From positions 1 to 64,000 of the forward strand of contig SXUI01000017.1 of assembly GCA_005790605.1 (NCBI GenBank): a stretch of DNA of 64,000 bases, in the 5' to 3' direction. Under the pieces are notes generated by a model. The model was not told the origin of the DNA. It saw only the letters and a program-made list of their open reading frames with translations, and did not search any database. This DNA is from Planctomycetia bacterium (GTDB lineage Bacteria; Planctomycetota; Phycisphaerae; Phycisphaerales; SM1A02). Of this stretch, positions 1 to 8,440 are shown one piece after another (position 1 is the first letter of the stretch; every line of letters begins with the position of its first letter). The position numbers and the translations under genes were made by a program.

Positions 1-25
1 ACAGGTTCCCGACATAGAGCTTCAT
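1..25 (-). CDS. RRM-type RNA-binding protein, N-terminal fragment
   Basis: Only the first eight codons lie in the window; the gene runs leftwards off the edge. From the ATG at 25 it reads M-K-L-Y-V-G-N-L. This is the RNP-2 strand of an RNA recognition motif, which in bacterial RRM proteins sits at the very N-terminus (typically M-x-[IL]-[YF]-[VI]-G-N-L). Small single-RRM proteins of this kind, well known in cyanobacteria and also found in planctomycetes, bind single-stranded RNA. The assignment rests on a short match at the expected position, so the family is likely but not certain. No strong Shine-Dalgarno is visible upstream. Confidence 0.6.
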
Positions 26-493
26 CGCGGTCTCAACTCAAACATGCCCGATAGAGGAGGACTGAACCGTGCGGAGACTCGGGCAAGGAATCGAGCGTCG
101 GTGCTATCGACGCCTGCGGCAATCGCAGAAGTTTCGTCGACTGTGGAAGTATGCCAACCGCGCTCCCCGTTGTCGAGCGCAAATCTCGACGAAATTCCAT
201 GTTTGAGTCGGAGGAACCCAATGAAACGCCCCAAGCCGCTTCGGAGGAATCTGAATATCCGCTTTGAGCCATGCCGAAAAACCGTTGTAACTCTGTTTCA
301 ATAATGGACTTATAACCGGTGGTAAGTCATGCGAAATCCTCTCGCGAGCCCGACGCGGGTCGATCTCATGAAAATTGACAGCGAAGCCGCCGCTCGCCAA
401 AATCTCCCTCCTGGTTGCGGCGCGGGGCGGCCCAACACGGTCGTTGGCGCGCACCTTCGACCGTTGAGCGTAAAGAGTTGTCGGTTCGCCCCT
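26..493. other. Intergenic stretch, no supported gene
   Basis: This is the divergent region between the RRM gene start (25, minus) and rpmE (578, plus). Several open frames of 60-120 codons cross it on both strands. None resembles a known protein, none has a convincing ribosome binding site, and they overlap one another. It probably carries the promoter and 5' leader of the RRM gene and part of the rpmE leader. Confidence 0.5.
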
Positions 494-521
494 TTGCGAT
501 TTGTTGAAGCTCGGCTACTAT
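494..521 (+). promoter_or_regulatory. Candidate sigma-70 promoter for rpmE
   Basis: TTGCGA at 494-499 and TACTAT at 516-521 are separated by 16 bp, about 55 bp upstream of the rpmE start. This is a pattern match only. Confidence 0.3.
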
Positions 522-577
522 CTCCGACCCCCGCGAGGCGGCCAGTTCGGCTGCACTCGGGTTTGAAAGGTCTCGAT

Positions 578-805
578 ATGAAGCAGGACATCCACCCCAA
601 GTACTACCCGGATTGCAAGGTCACCTTTCGCGGCGAAGTCGTCATGACCGTCGGCGCAACCGTGCCCTCGCTGAATGTCGAAGTCTGGAGCGGATCGCAC
701 CCATTCTTCACAGGTCAGAAGTCGTTCGTCGACACGCTCGGCCGCGTGGAGCGATTCCAGAAGAAGTTCGCTGGTAAGTACTTCGACAACGCAAAGAAGA
801 AGTAG
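578..805 (+). CDS. rpmE: 50S ribosomal protein L31
   Basis: A 75-residue protein starting MKQDIHPKYY, the signature start of bacterial L31, a small protein of the large ribosomal subunit. It keeps SGSHPFFTG and VERFQKK, typical of the L31 core. Only one of the zinc-binding cysteines of the C+ form is present (Cys13), so this is a C-minus type L31 that does not depend on zinc. The ATG at 578 is chosen because an AAAGG ribosome binding site lies 7 bp upstream and the family begins exactly here; a longer in-frame extension from 329 has no family support. A terminator hairpin follows, then prfA. rpmE next to prfA is a common bacterial arrangement. Confidence 0.97.
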   Translation: MKQDIHPKYYPDCKVTFRGEVVMTVGATVPSLNVEVWSGSHPFFTGQKSFVDTLGRVERFQKKFAGKYFDNAKKK

Positions 806-824
806 TCCTCAGTGCAATGCATTC

Positions 825-854
825 AAACAGCCGCTCAAATCTGAGCGGCTGTTT
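825..854 (+). terminator. Rho-independent-type terminator after rpmE
   Basis: A perfect 13-bp inverted repeat (825-837 and 842-854) with a 4-nt loop, rich in GC. It is followed by a short, imperfect T-rich stretch. It lies 20 bp after the rpmE stop and ends 38 bp before the prfA ATG, so it should separate or attenuate the two. Confidence 0.75.
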
Positions 855-892
855 GCTTTCTCGTCCGTGTCCCGTTCTCCTTGACAACAGTC

Positions 893-1975
893 ATGCTCGC
901 CGTCCCGGAAACTCTGACCCGCATCCTTACTGCTCTCGCAGAGGAGGATGCGGCACTCGAAGCCGAGATGCAAGATGAAAGGACGCATACCGATCACAAA
1001 CGGATGAGCGCGATTGCGCGCCGCCGCCGCATCCTTGCGGCATCGCTTGCGCCATGGCGCACGCTTACGCAACTCGATGGAGAGTTGAGTGGGCTGATCG
1101 CGCTCGAGTCTGCTGGTGATCGGGAGTTCGCGAAGCTCGCTGCCGCTGAGCGCGCGGAGATTCTTGAACGGCAAACAGCCATCATTCGGACGCTTCGTCG
1201 CCAGATCGCAACAAGCGAAGAATCGAGTATCGCGAGCATCGTTCTTGAAGTGCGAGCCGGCGTCGGCGGACTTGAAGCCGCACTCTTCGCGGGAGAGATC
1301 TTCGAGATGTACCGCGCGTTCGCCGCAAGTCGCGGCTGGAAGTTCGATGTACTTGAAACCAAGCCTGGGGATGCCGGCGGGATCACGCAAGCGATTGCTT
1401 CAATCGATGGCGAGGGCGTATACGCGGCACTCGCGTTCGAGGGCGGCACGCACCAAGTGAAGCGCGTGCCCGCGACCGAAGCGCAAGGTCGCGTGCATAC
1501 CTCCACCGCAACCGTTGCGATTCTCGCTGAGCCTGAGGAGGTCGAGTCCGAAGTGGATCCAAGCGAAGTGAAAGAGATTCTGACCACCGCACAAGGACCC
1601 GGCGGACAGAATGTGAACAAGGTCGCGACCTGCGTCCACCTCATTCACTTGCCCACGAAAATCGAAGTCCGCATGCAGGAGACGCGAAGCCAAGGGCAAA
1701 ATCGCGAAAAAGCGTGGCGATTGCTCCGCGCTCGCGTCTACGAGGGACGACGCGCACTGGCAGAAGCGAAGCGAAGTTCGGAGCGCAAGTCCATCATTGG
1801 CTCTGGCGGTCGCGCTGAAAAAGTCCGTACGTACCGATGGAAAGAATCGATCGTGACGGACCACCGCATCGAACAACAATTCCCGTTGCCGATGATCATG
1901 TCCGGTCGACTCGACGCCATGCTCGATGCACTGCAAGAGTATGAAGTCGACCTTCGGCTTGAGAGCATGGGGTAA
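893..1975 (+). CDS. prfA: Peptide chain release factor 1
   Basis: Class I release factor that reads UAA and UAG in the ribosomal A site and triggers hydrolysis of peptidyl-tRNA. The GGQ catalytic motif is visible in GPGGQNVNKVAT. The tripeptide anticodon of RF1 is PAT, in RVPATEAQG, which separates it from RF2 (SPF-type). From the ATG at 893 the protein is 360 residues, the usual RF1 length. An in-frame TTG at 881 would add four residues and lacks a ribosome binding site. The first ~90 residues form the variable helical domain. It converges with dnaE, whose stop lies 49 bp away. RF2 is encoded elsewhere in the window (46268). Confidence 0.96.
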   Translation: MLAVPETLTRILTALAEEDAALEAEMQDERTHTDHKRMSAIARRRRILAASLAPWRTLTQLDGELSGLIALESAGDREFAKLAAAERAEILERQTAIIRTLRRQIATSEESSIASIVLEVRAGVGGLEAALFAGEIFEMYRAFAASRGWKFDVLETKPGDAGGITQAIASIDGEGVYAALAFEGGTHQVKRVPATEAQGRVHTSTATVAILAEPEEVESEVDPSEVKEILTTAQGPGGQNVNKVATCVHLIHLPTKIEVRMQETRSQGQNREKAWRLLRARVYEGRRALAEAKRSSERKSIIGSGGRAEKVRTYRWKESIVTDHRIEQQFPLPMIMSGRLDAMLDALQEYEVDLRLESMG

Positions 1976-2023
1976 CGCACTCGCGCACGCTCGGGCCTCG
2001 CTCTCGCGCGCTTCGCATCGATG

Positions 2024-5000
2024 CTAGTTTTCATCGCTGCTGTCCGTTCGACGAGCGCCCCACTGTTTGCGCTCTTTCTTGGGAGGCAAGTAGCCGCCGC
2101 GCACTTGCACCCTGTCATCGCCAAGCAGCGCGCGAAGTTGACCGACCAACTCCGCTCTCGGAACCACCTTCCACTTCTGCGTGCGAAGCGTCGTTCGCTG
2201 TTCGCGACCATCGAGGTGAATCACGACATCGACTGCGCGCGCGCCTCCACTTGGCGCGGTCGCGGCTTGCTTGAGCATTCCTGCCGCGACATGAAACGAC
2301 TCATGCAGTCCGCCCTTCATGCTCGCGTGTTCTCCAACCTGCGCGGTATCGAACGCCAGATCAAGCCGAGTCGCCATGTGCGAACTTGCCTCTTGCAGCG
2401 GCATCACGCGATCAACGATGACATTGGGTTCGCCGCGCTTGCGATCGATTGCACCAATGACGAGCACGGGTCGATCCTGCGCGATGCACTCAGCGAACTT
2501 TGCGTAAGTCTCGGGAAAGAGCACCGCCTCCACCGCGCCGGACTTGTCGGTCAACTTGATGACCATCATCGCCTTACCTGGCTCTCGCCCCGACTTTGTG
2601 TGCAAGAGCTTCATGTGCGAAATCAACCCTGCGCAAGCGATCTGCGCGTCCTGCCCGAACGTGGCGATGCGTTTGAGGTCGCCACTTGTGAACTCTTCCA
2701 CGGCTTCCTTCCACACATCGAGCGGATGCCCCGACACATGGAAGCCCAGCGCGTCCTTCTCGTGTTGCAACGACTCCATCGGAGGCCACGGCGCGACGCG
2801 ACGGAGCTCCATCGTGGCAGTCGCCGCGGCGCTCTTTGCTTCGGCGAAGGCACCAAAGAAAGTCTCCTGCCCGCCCGCGCGGTCTCGCGCAATCGATGCT
2901 CCGCCTTGAATCGCGCTCTCGAGGCTCGCCACAAGTGAGGCGCGCGCATCGAGGCCGTGCATGCTGTCGAAACAACCTGCTTTCACGAGACTTTCAAGAA
3001 TCGAACGCTGCACGCTTCGACCATCGACTCGCTCGCAGAAATCGAAGATCGACTCAAACCTGCCACCCTTCTCGCGCGCGTCGATCACTGCGCGCATCGC
3101 CCCAGCGCCCACGCCCTTGATGGCCTTGAGACCAAAGCGAATGTGCCCAGTGCATGCAGTCACTGCTTCGCCACTGTCATACACCACACTGAAATCTTCC
3201 GCGGAAAAATTAACATCCGGCGGACGAACTTCCACGCCGAGATGACGCTTGTTGGGCGCATCATCAGGGAAGGCCAACTTCCGACAGTCCTCGAGATACA
3301 CCGCCCACTCTTCAACTTTGCGCGCCTGACTTTCAAAGCTCATCAGCGCGGCCATGTAGTGACTTGGGAAGAAGGTCCGGAGGTATGCAGTCTGATACGC
3401 GATGATCGCGTAGCCCGTGGAGTGGCTTTTGTTGAAGCCGTATCCGGCAAACTTCAAGATCAACTCGAAGAGCTCGTCCGCCTTCGCGTTGGGCAGACCA
3501 CGCTCTGCGGCACCGCGCAAGAAGTTCGCCCGCGCGCCCTGAATCACCGCATGCTGCTTCTTCGAAATCGCCTTGATGACGGTGTACGCCTCGCGAAGCG
3601 CAATCCCTCCGAGGTGGTGCAAGACCTGCATCACCTGCTCCTGATAGACCATGATGCCGTAGGTCTCTTTGGTAAACCTCGTGACGACTTCATGCAGATC
3701 GGGGGTTGCCTCGCGTGCGTGCTTGCGAGCCACGAAGGTCGGAATGAGTTCCATCGGGCCCGGACGGAACAGCGCATTGGCAGCGATCAAGTCCTCAAGC
3801 CGGTCTGGTTGCATGTCAACGAGCAACCGCTTCATCCCACCAGATTCAAACTGGAAGATGCCGTTCGTGTCACCGCGTCTAAACGCCGCGAGGACCCTCG
3901 AATCGTTGAGCGGAATGCGATCGAGGTCGAGTGGATGCGGAATCGGTTCAAGCACGCCAGCGCGGTTGCGTCGCATCTCGCCCGCCGCAGGAACAGCAAG
4001 ACCAACCGCCCGCCAAATCTCCTCGTCAGGAAGCGTTGCTCGAATGATCTCCTTGCAACGCTCGATGATCGAAAGTGTTCGCAGACCGAGGAAGTCCATC
4101 TTCAGCAGACCGACTTTCTCGCAAGTCGGGCCATCCCACTGCGTCACCACATCATCGCTTCCACCGGTCGCGCGGCAGAGTGGAACGATCTCATCCAGCG
4201 GACGCGTTGCAATGATGACACCAGCAGCATGGATACCTTGGCTGCGCGCGTGATCTTCCAGACCTCGCGCGTGCTCCATGACGCGAGCAATCCTCGCATC
4301 TCCCTTCACAGCCGCTGCGAGTTCAGGACTCTTCTCCATCGCCTCGTCGATGGAGATGTCGAGTTCGGCGGGAACCAGATTCGCAAGCGACTGCGCCTCC
4401 TGCGGCGTCAGTCCCATCACGCGCGCAACATCCTTGATTGCCGCTCTCGCCTTCAGTCGTCCGAAAGTGACGATCTGTGCGACATGTCCGTACTTCTTAC
4501 GGACATACTCGATGACATGCGCTCGGCCGTCCTGGCAGATATCGATGTCGATATCGGGGTACTCCGCGCGATCAGGATCAGCAAATCGTTCGAAGAGCAG
4601 CCCATACTCCTCAGGGCACGCATTCGAAAGGCCGAGCACGAAGCCGACCATCGTGCCAACGCCAGATCCACGCGCGGTCGCAGGAATGCCGCGCTGCCGC
4701 GCCCAGTTCACGAAGTCCCACACGATCAGGAAGTACGCACTGATCATCTTGTCCGCGAGCACTTTGAGCTCGCGCTCGAGCCGCGTGCGAATCTCAGGCG
4801 TCACACCCTGCGCGCCATACCGCCACACCAGCCCCGCCTCGCACAAATCTCGGAGCGCTGCGTCACAACTCTCCTTGAGCGCGTCCTTCGCGTCAGCATC
4901 GCGCGCCGCGTCGTACGGCAGTACCTCAAACTTCGCGCAACAGGTCTTGAACCACTCAGTGAGATCACCCGACTCGTACTTCGCTGGCACCCCCGGATGC

Positions 5001-5986
5001 TTCACCCGAACGACCGGCGCATGCTTCTCGCCCTTCGGAAGGGTGACCGAACAACGCTCGGCGATGCGACCCGCGTTGAGCAACGCCTCCTGCTCCGCCG
5101 CCGCCGGAAAGAGCGCGCTCATCTCTTGCGGACTCTTCACATAGATATCTTCGGGATACTTGAGTCGCCCTTCCTCGCTCTTCAGTTTCTGCATCGAAAT
5201 GCAGCAGAGCGTGTCGTGCACATCGTGATCTTCACGCAGCAGAAAGTGCGCATCATTGTCCGCAACAAGCGGAAGCCCGCACTCCGCGGCGAGTGCAATC
5301 AGGTGCGGATTGATCTCTTCTTGTTCCGCGACATGCCGTTGCAACTCGATGTAGAAGCGAGGTTCTCCCGCCTCGTTGGGCTTGAACACGCTCGCGTGCC
5401 ACTTCGCCTCCGCGACCGCGAGCTGCCAATGCGTGAGCGCCGCACCGGATTTCACCGCGCCTGCGCGAACAAATGCCGTGAGATGAAAAGCGATAGACGA
5501 ACCCAGATGCCCGTTGATCGCGATGAGTCCGTCGCCCCACTGCAGGAGCGTCGACTTATCCATGCGTGGCTTGTAGTAGAAGCCTTGCAAAAACGCGTCA
5601 CTTGAAAGCTTGACGAGGTTTTTCCAGCCCGCAAGATTTTCGGCGAGCAACACAAGGTGAAATCCGCCGTCCTGAACTCCTGTGTGCGTGCGATCAAGTC
5701 GATCGCCGGGCTTGCCGTCCCGATCGGGCGCGACATACGCCTCGATGCCAAGAATTGGTTTCACTCCCGCCGCGTTGGCCTTCGTATAAAACTCATGAGC
5801 ACCGAACAGATTGCCGTGATCCGTAACGGCAACCGCGTGCATTCCGAGTGCCTTCACCCGCTCAAGCAGTCGATCGATCTTGTTTCCTCCATCGAGAAGC
5901 GAGTACTCGCTATGCAGATGGAGATGCGCAAAACACGGCGACGCGCTTCGCGTCGACTCCGGTGCGGTTGAAGAGGAAACGGCCAT
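2024..5986 (-). CDS. dnaE: DNA polymerase III subunit alpha
   Basis: Replicative polymerase of the DnaE type, 1320 residues. The N-terminus carries the PHP domain (FAHLHLHSEYS, AVTDHGNLFG). The palm has GRGSGVGTMVG and the catalytic acidic strand YPDIDIDI near residue 477. Later motifs include SQGIHAAGVII and GYGFNKSHSTGYA (around 850), followed by helix-hairpin-helix and an OB-fold (around 1110-1170). The protein is somewhat longer than the usual ~1160-1200 residues. The ATG at 5986 gives a 20-residue lead before the PHP domain. It is the last of four minus-strand genes, 39 bp after the small membrane protein gene. An 882-codon open frame lies antisense to it and is judged a shadow. Confidence 0.97.
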   Translation of the reverse strand: MAVSSSTAPESTRSASPCFAHLHLHSEYSLLDGGNKIDRLLERVKALGMHAVAVTDHGNLFGAHEFYTKANAAGVKPILGIEAYVAPDRDGKPGDRLDRTHTGVQDGGFHLVLLAENLAGWKNLVKLSSDAFLQGFYYKPRMDKSTLLQWGDGLIAINGHLGSSIAFHLTAFVRAGAVKSGAALTHWQLAVAEAKWHASVFKPNEAGEPRFYIELQRHVAEQEEINPHLIALAAECGLPLVADNDAHFLLREDHDVHDTLCCISMQKLKSEEGRLKYPEDIYVKSPQEMSALFPAAAEQEALLNAGRIAERCSVTLPKGEKHAPVVRVKHPGVPAKYESGDLTEWFKTCCAKFEVLPYDAARDADAKDALKESCDAALRDLCEAGLVWRYGAQGVTPEIRTRLERELKVLADKMISAYFLIVWDFVNWARQRGIPATARGSGVGTMVGFVLGLSNACPEEYGLLFERFADPDRAEYPDIDIDICQDGRAHVIEYVRKKYGHVAQIVTFGRLKARAAIKDVARVMGLTPQEAQSLANLVPAELDISIDEAMEKSPELAAAVKGDARIARVMEHARGLEDHARSQGIHAAGVIIATRPLDEIVPLCRATGGSDDVVTQWDGPTCEKVGLLKMDFLGLRTLSIIERCKEIIRATLPDEEIWRAVGLAVPAAGEMRRNRAGVLEPIPHPLDLDRIPLNDSRVLAAFRRGDTNGIFQFESGGMKRLLVDMQPDRLEDLIAANALFRPGPMELIPTFVARKHAREATPDLHEVVTRFTKETYGIMVYQEQVMQVLHHLGGIALREAYTVIKAISKKQHAVIQGARANFLRGAAERGLPNAKADELFELILKFAGYGFNKSHSTGYAIIAYQTAYLRTFFPSHYMAALMSFESQARKVEEWAVYLEDCRKLAFPDDAPNKRHLGVEVRPPDVNFSAEDFSVVYDSGEAVTACTGHIRFGLKAIKGVGAGAMRAVIDAREKGGRFESIFDFCERVDGRSVQRSILESLVKAGCFDSMHGLDARASLVASLESAIQGGASIARDRAGGQETFFGAFAEAKSAAATATMELRRVAPWPPMESLQHEKDALGFHVSGHPLDVWKEAVEEFTSGDLKRIATFGQDAQIACAGLISHMKLLHTKSGREPGKAMMVIKLTDKSGAVEAVLFPETYAKFAECIAQDRPVLVIGAIDRKRGEPNVIVDRVMPLQEASSHMATRLDLAFDTAQVGEHASMKGGLHESFHVAAGMLKQAATAPSGGARAVDVVIHLDGREQRTTLRTQKWKVVPRAELVGQLRALLGDDRVQVRGGYLPPKKERKQWGARRTDSSDEN

Positions 5987-6025
5987 GCGTCGATGGTACG
6001 CCCACCGCGCAGAGTTGCAACCGAA

Positions 6026-6373
6026 TCACTGAGTGTCCGACGATCGATCCCGAACTCGGACATTTTCCCGTCCAAAGTCGTCTGGCTGCGAGAGATCTTG
6101 GCGGCTTGACGGACGCGACGCGATCAGTCGAAGCCCAGCACGCACCACGGCGAAAGCGATGAACAGCGCGAGCAACAGAATCACGCACGCGAATCCGCAC
6201 AAGAGCAGCGCGAGAATCAAGATAGCGACCGGGACGGCGAGAAGCACCGCGGCAGCGGCATAGAGCACTCGACCCGCAACCGACCTCGGCGCCCGCGCGA
6301 ATGGATTCGCTGCGCGAGCCCGCTGCGCTGCGCCCTGCGCCTGCGCCCCAAGACTGCTGAAACTGAATTGCAT
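6026..6373 (-). CDS. Small membrane protein of unknown function
   Basis: About 115 residues. An N-terminal Gln/Ala/Arg-rich segment (MQFSFSSLGAQAQ) is followed by two closely spaced hydrophobic stretches (LYAAAAVLLAVPVAILILAL and a Cys/Leu-rich one). A charged tail with SRPSSRQDLSQ follows. The start at 6373 is preferred because its ATG overlaps the upstream aminotransferase stop as TGATG, a sign of translational coupling; an ATG at 6385 would add four residues. No known domain is recognised. It lies between the aminotransferase and dnaE on the same strand. Confidence 0.6.
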   Translation of the reverse strand: MQFSFSSLGAQAQGAAQRARAANPFARAPRSVAGRVLYAAAAVLLAVPVAILILALLLCGFACVILLLALFIAFAVVRAGLRLIASRPSSRQDLSQPDDFGRENVRVRDRSSDTQ

Positions 6374-7266
6374 CACGCGAGCCATCGTGCGCGCATCGAC
6401 TGCGTGAACACGCCTGGAGTTCCCTTGCCGATCACCGATTCTTCAACGCGAACCACGGGAAGTACGCCCCAACTGGAGTTTGTCACGAAGAGTTCATCCG
6501 CAGCGAGCACTTCATCGATCGTGATATCGCGAATACGTACTCGCGCGGCTTGACTGAGCGCCCACTCCATCACTGCCATTCGCGTGCATCCCGGCAGGAC
6601 GGGATGCAACGACGGTGCATCTCCGTCCATCGCCTCATCGTCGCCGCGAGCGATCGGCGTCGACAGCACGCCATCCTTCACCACAAACACATTACTCACG
6701 CTTCCGCTTGCGAGAAATCCACGCGTCGAAAACCAAAGTGATTCTGTACAGCCCACACGCGCGGCGTGACCGAGCGCTTCGATCCGCGGCCAGTACCACA
6801 GGGTCTTGTGACCAAGAAATCGATCACTGGCGGAATGTCGATTCGTGGAAATCGTGACCGCCACACCCCTCGCGAAGAGCTCGTCAGGATAGAGCGTCGG
6901 TGGCTGGGCAACGATGATGATCGTTGGCATGCGGACTTCGGCCCCGCGCTGATCGTTCGGCCGCGCCCAAGGCAAACCGAGATCTCCTCCCGTCACAGTC
7001 AAGCGAATGCGCGCGTCCTGCATGTCATTGGCTTGAAGCGTGTCAAGCACCGCTTCACCGAGCGGATCAACGCGAAGTGCATCAGCGAGGCCAAGCTCCT
7101 GCGCACTTTTCTCAAGACGCATCAGGTGCTGGTCCATGCGCAAGACCGCGCCATCGCGCGCGAGCATCGTCTCGAAGAGGCCTACGCCGTGTTGCATGCC
7201 TGCGTCGAGCACACTCATGCGCGCCTCAGCGCGCTCACAGAGTTGACCATTCAACCAAATTTTCAT
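6373..7266 (-). CDS. Class IV aminotransferase (aminodeoxychorismate lyase / branched-chain aminotransferase-like)
   Basis: A 297-residue PLP-fold IV protein. The N-terminus (MKIWLNGQL, then VLDAGMQHGVGLFETM) matches the start of PabC, branched-chain and D-amino-acid aminotransferases. The PLP lysine is expected at Lys154 in LGHKTLWYW. The usual E-G-[ST]-x-[ST]-N-[IVL]-F phosphate/ring motif reads SGSVSNVF (around residue 187), so the Glu that normally contacts the PLP ring nitrogen is replaced by Ser. Substrate cannot be assigned; PabC-like lyase is one option. The ATG at 7266 has a GGAG 8 bp upstream and is preferred over GTG at 7272. It overlaps the next gene by one base. Confidence 0.8.
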   Translation of the reverse strand: MKIWLNGQLCERAEARMSVLDAGMQHGVGLFETMLARDGAVLRMDQHLMRLEKSAQELGLADALRVDPLGEAVLDTLQANDMQDARIRLTVTGGDLGLPWARPNDQRGAEVRMPTIIIVAQPPTLYPDELFARGVAVTISTNRHSASDRFLGHKTLWYWPRIEALGHAARVGCTESLWFSTRGFLASGSVSNVFVVKDGVLSTPIARGDDEAMDGDAPSLHPVLPGCTRMAVMEWALSQAARVRIRDITIDEVLAADELFVTNSSWGVLPVVRVEESVIGKGTPGVFTQSMRARWLA

Positions 7267-7287
7267 TCGCACAACTCCATGTCCAAT

Positions 7288-7683
7288 TCATGAACCTTCT
7301 GTGATAACCCGAATGCGGTACTCGGCCGCATTTCCGCCCGTCGCGTCAATGCTGAGGAGAATGGCTCGACCATCACGCAAGCGAACGGTCGCGCCGTGGG
7401 TCGCGCCTACATGAAGGAGGTCGCCCTCGACGACATCGATGACCGATCCATCCACTCCTTCGGCGCCAAGCATTTTTTGCAAGAAATCGGTCGCGAACTG
7501 TTCGGTGCGCCCGACCGACTTTCCGGTTGGAGCGAGCGAAAGCGATTCATGTACAAAGGCGCGCACGCTTTCGCGTGAAGCAAGCTCCAGTTTTCCATTC
7601 CACCAGAAAATTCCAATGGCTATGGCTGGGGCGAGCACAACGAGCAGAATGCGTCGGATTGGATTGATGCGGCGAAGCGTCAT
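7288..7683 (-). CDS. Membrane-anchored or secreted protein, unknown function
   Basis: 131 residues from the ATG at 7683. A basic start (MTLRRINPIRR) is followed by one hydrophobic segment (ILLVVLAPAIAIGIFWW), which looks like a membrane anchor or uncleaved signal. A soluble domain follows, with DFLQKMLGAEGVDGSVIDV and HGATVRLRDGRAI. No family is recognised. A longer in-frame start at 7788 is rejected because its extra 35 residues precede the basic/hydrophobic start and are low-complexity. The gene ends 21 bp before the aminotransferase start and probably leads this four-gene unit. Confidence 0.6.
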   Translation of the reverse strand: MTLRRINPIRRILLVVLAPAIAIGIFWWNGKLELASRESVRAFVHESLSLAPTGKSVGRTEQFATDFLQKMLGAEGVDGSVIDVVEGDLLHVGATHGATVRLRDGRAILLSIDATGGNAAEYRIRVITEGS

Positions 7684-7779
7684 GCGTTGGAACTCAAACG
7701 GCGTGCAAAGGTAGCATGACCGTACGCAAACGGCACGCGCGAACGAGCGCGCGTCCGAGGCGGCCACCGAGATTTCTTG

Positions 7780-8409
7780 ATGCAGCACGCCTGTTCAAAC
7801 TGCGCCGCAACAATCCCCCGAAGCGCGCGCCGCTGGTCGGAGTGTCTGCGCGCATGGATCGCCACCTGCCCCATCTGTGCGGCACAGGTGGTCTGCCGCG
7901 ATCACGCCCATCGCCGAGAGCTTCGGGTGCTGCTCGATCTCGCGGCGAGCGCAAGTCGAATCGTCGCACTACTCATTCTGTTCTTTGGAGCCTCGGTCTC
8001 GCTTGGCATCACGCTTTACGCATGGCTCTGGCGCGTCGAGTATCAACGAAGCGTCATCTTCGATGCATCGTTTCCTTATTGGCTACTCCTGAAAACTCCG
8101 TTCCTCCTGTACTGCTTGTTTGGCGCAGTAGGCGTCAGCCTCGCCTCCTCACAGCTCACCTACTGGCAACGCGTTGGGCGATGGTCCATCGTGAGCATCG
8201 TGCTCTCGTGGTGCTTCATGAATTGGTTTTCGATTACAGGGAGCGTCTCGACCTTCGACGGGCACAACATCGCACCAGTCTTCATGGGCATCTGCGGCGC
8301 TGTGCTTGGAGTTATCCTCGGCTGCGCGCTGAGGATTGACCGCGTTTGGAATCGGGAGGCTGCGAGGAGGAATCGCCGCCGCCTGCGCGCCACCTTCGCG
8401 AGGCAGTGA
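7780..8409 (+). CDS. Zinc-ribbon membrane protein, unknown function
   Basis: 209 residues from the ATG at 7780 (a TTG directly before it is in frame). The N-terminus has paired cysteines, C-x-x-C at residues 5-8 and CPIC near 31, which suggests a zinc ribbon. This is followed by four hydrophobic segments, for example IVALLILFFGASVSLGITLY and FGAVGVSLASSQ. The C-terminus is strongly basic (REAARRNRRRLRA). The neighbouring downstream gene has the same plan of a Cys-paired head and a multi-pass membrane body, so the two may be distant paralogues or partners. It is divergent from the aminotransferase operon. Confidence 0.65.
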   Translation: MQHACSNCAATIPRSARRWSECLRAWIATCPICAAQVVCRDHAHRRELRVLLDLAASASRIVALLILFFGASVSLGITLYAWLWRVEYQRSVIFDASFPYWLLLKTPFLLYCLFGAVGVSLASSQLTYWQRVGRWSIVSIVLSWCFMNWFSITGSVSTFDGHNIAPVFMGICGAVLGVILGCALRIDRVWNREAARRNRRRLRATFARQ

Positions 8410-8440
8410 AGTTCCCCTATTCTCTTGCCTTGCGTAGCAC

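Noticed and set aside
329-577. N-terminal extension of ribosomal protein L31
   Set aside because: The family starts at MKQDIHP and AAAGG precedes that ATG; the extension has no similarity to L31.
2957-5605. An 882-codon open frame antisense to dnaE
   Set aside because: It lies wholly within dnaE, a certain gene. Its translation is Arg/His/Leu-rich without any known motif, and long antisense frames are common opposite GC-rich genes.
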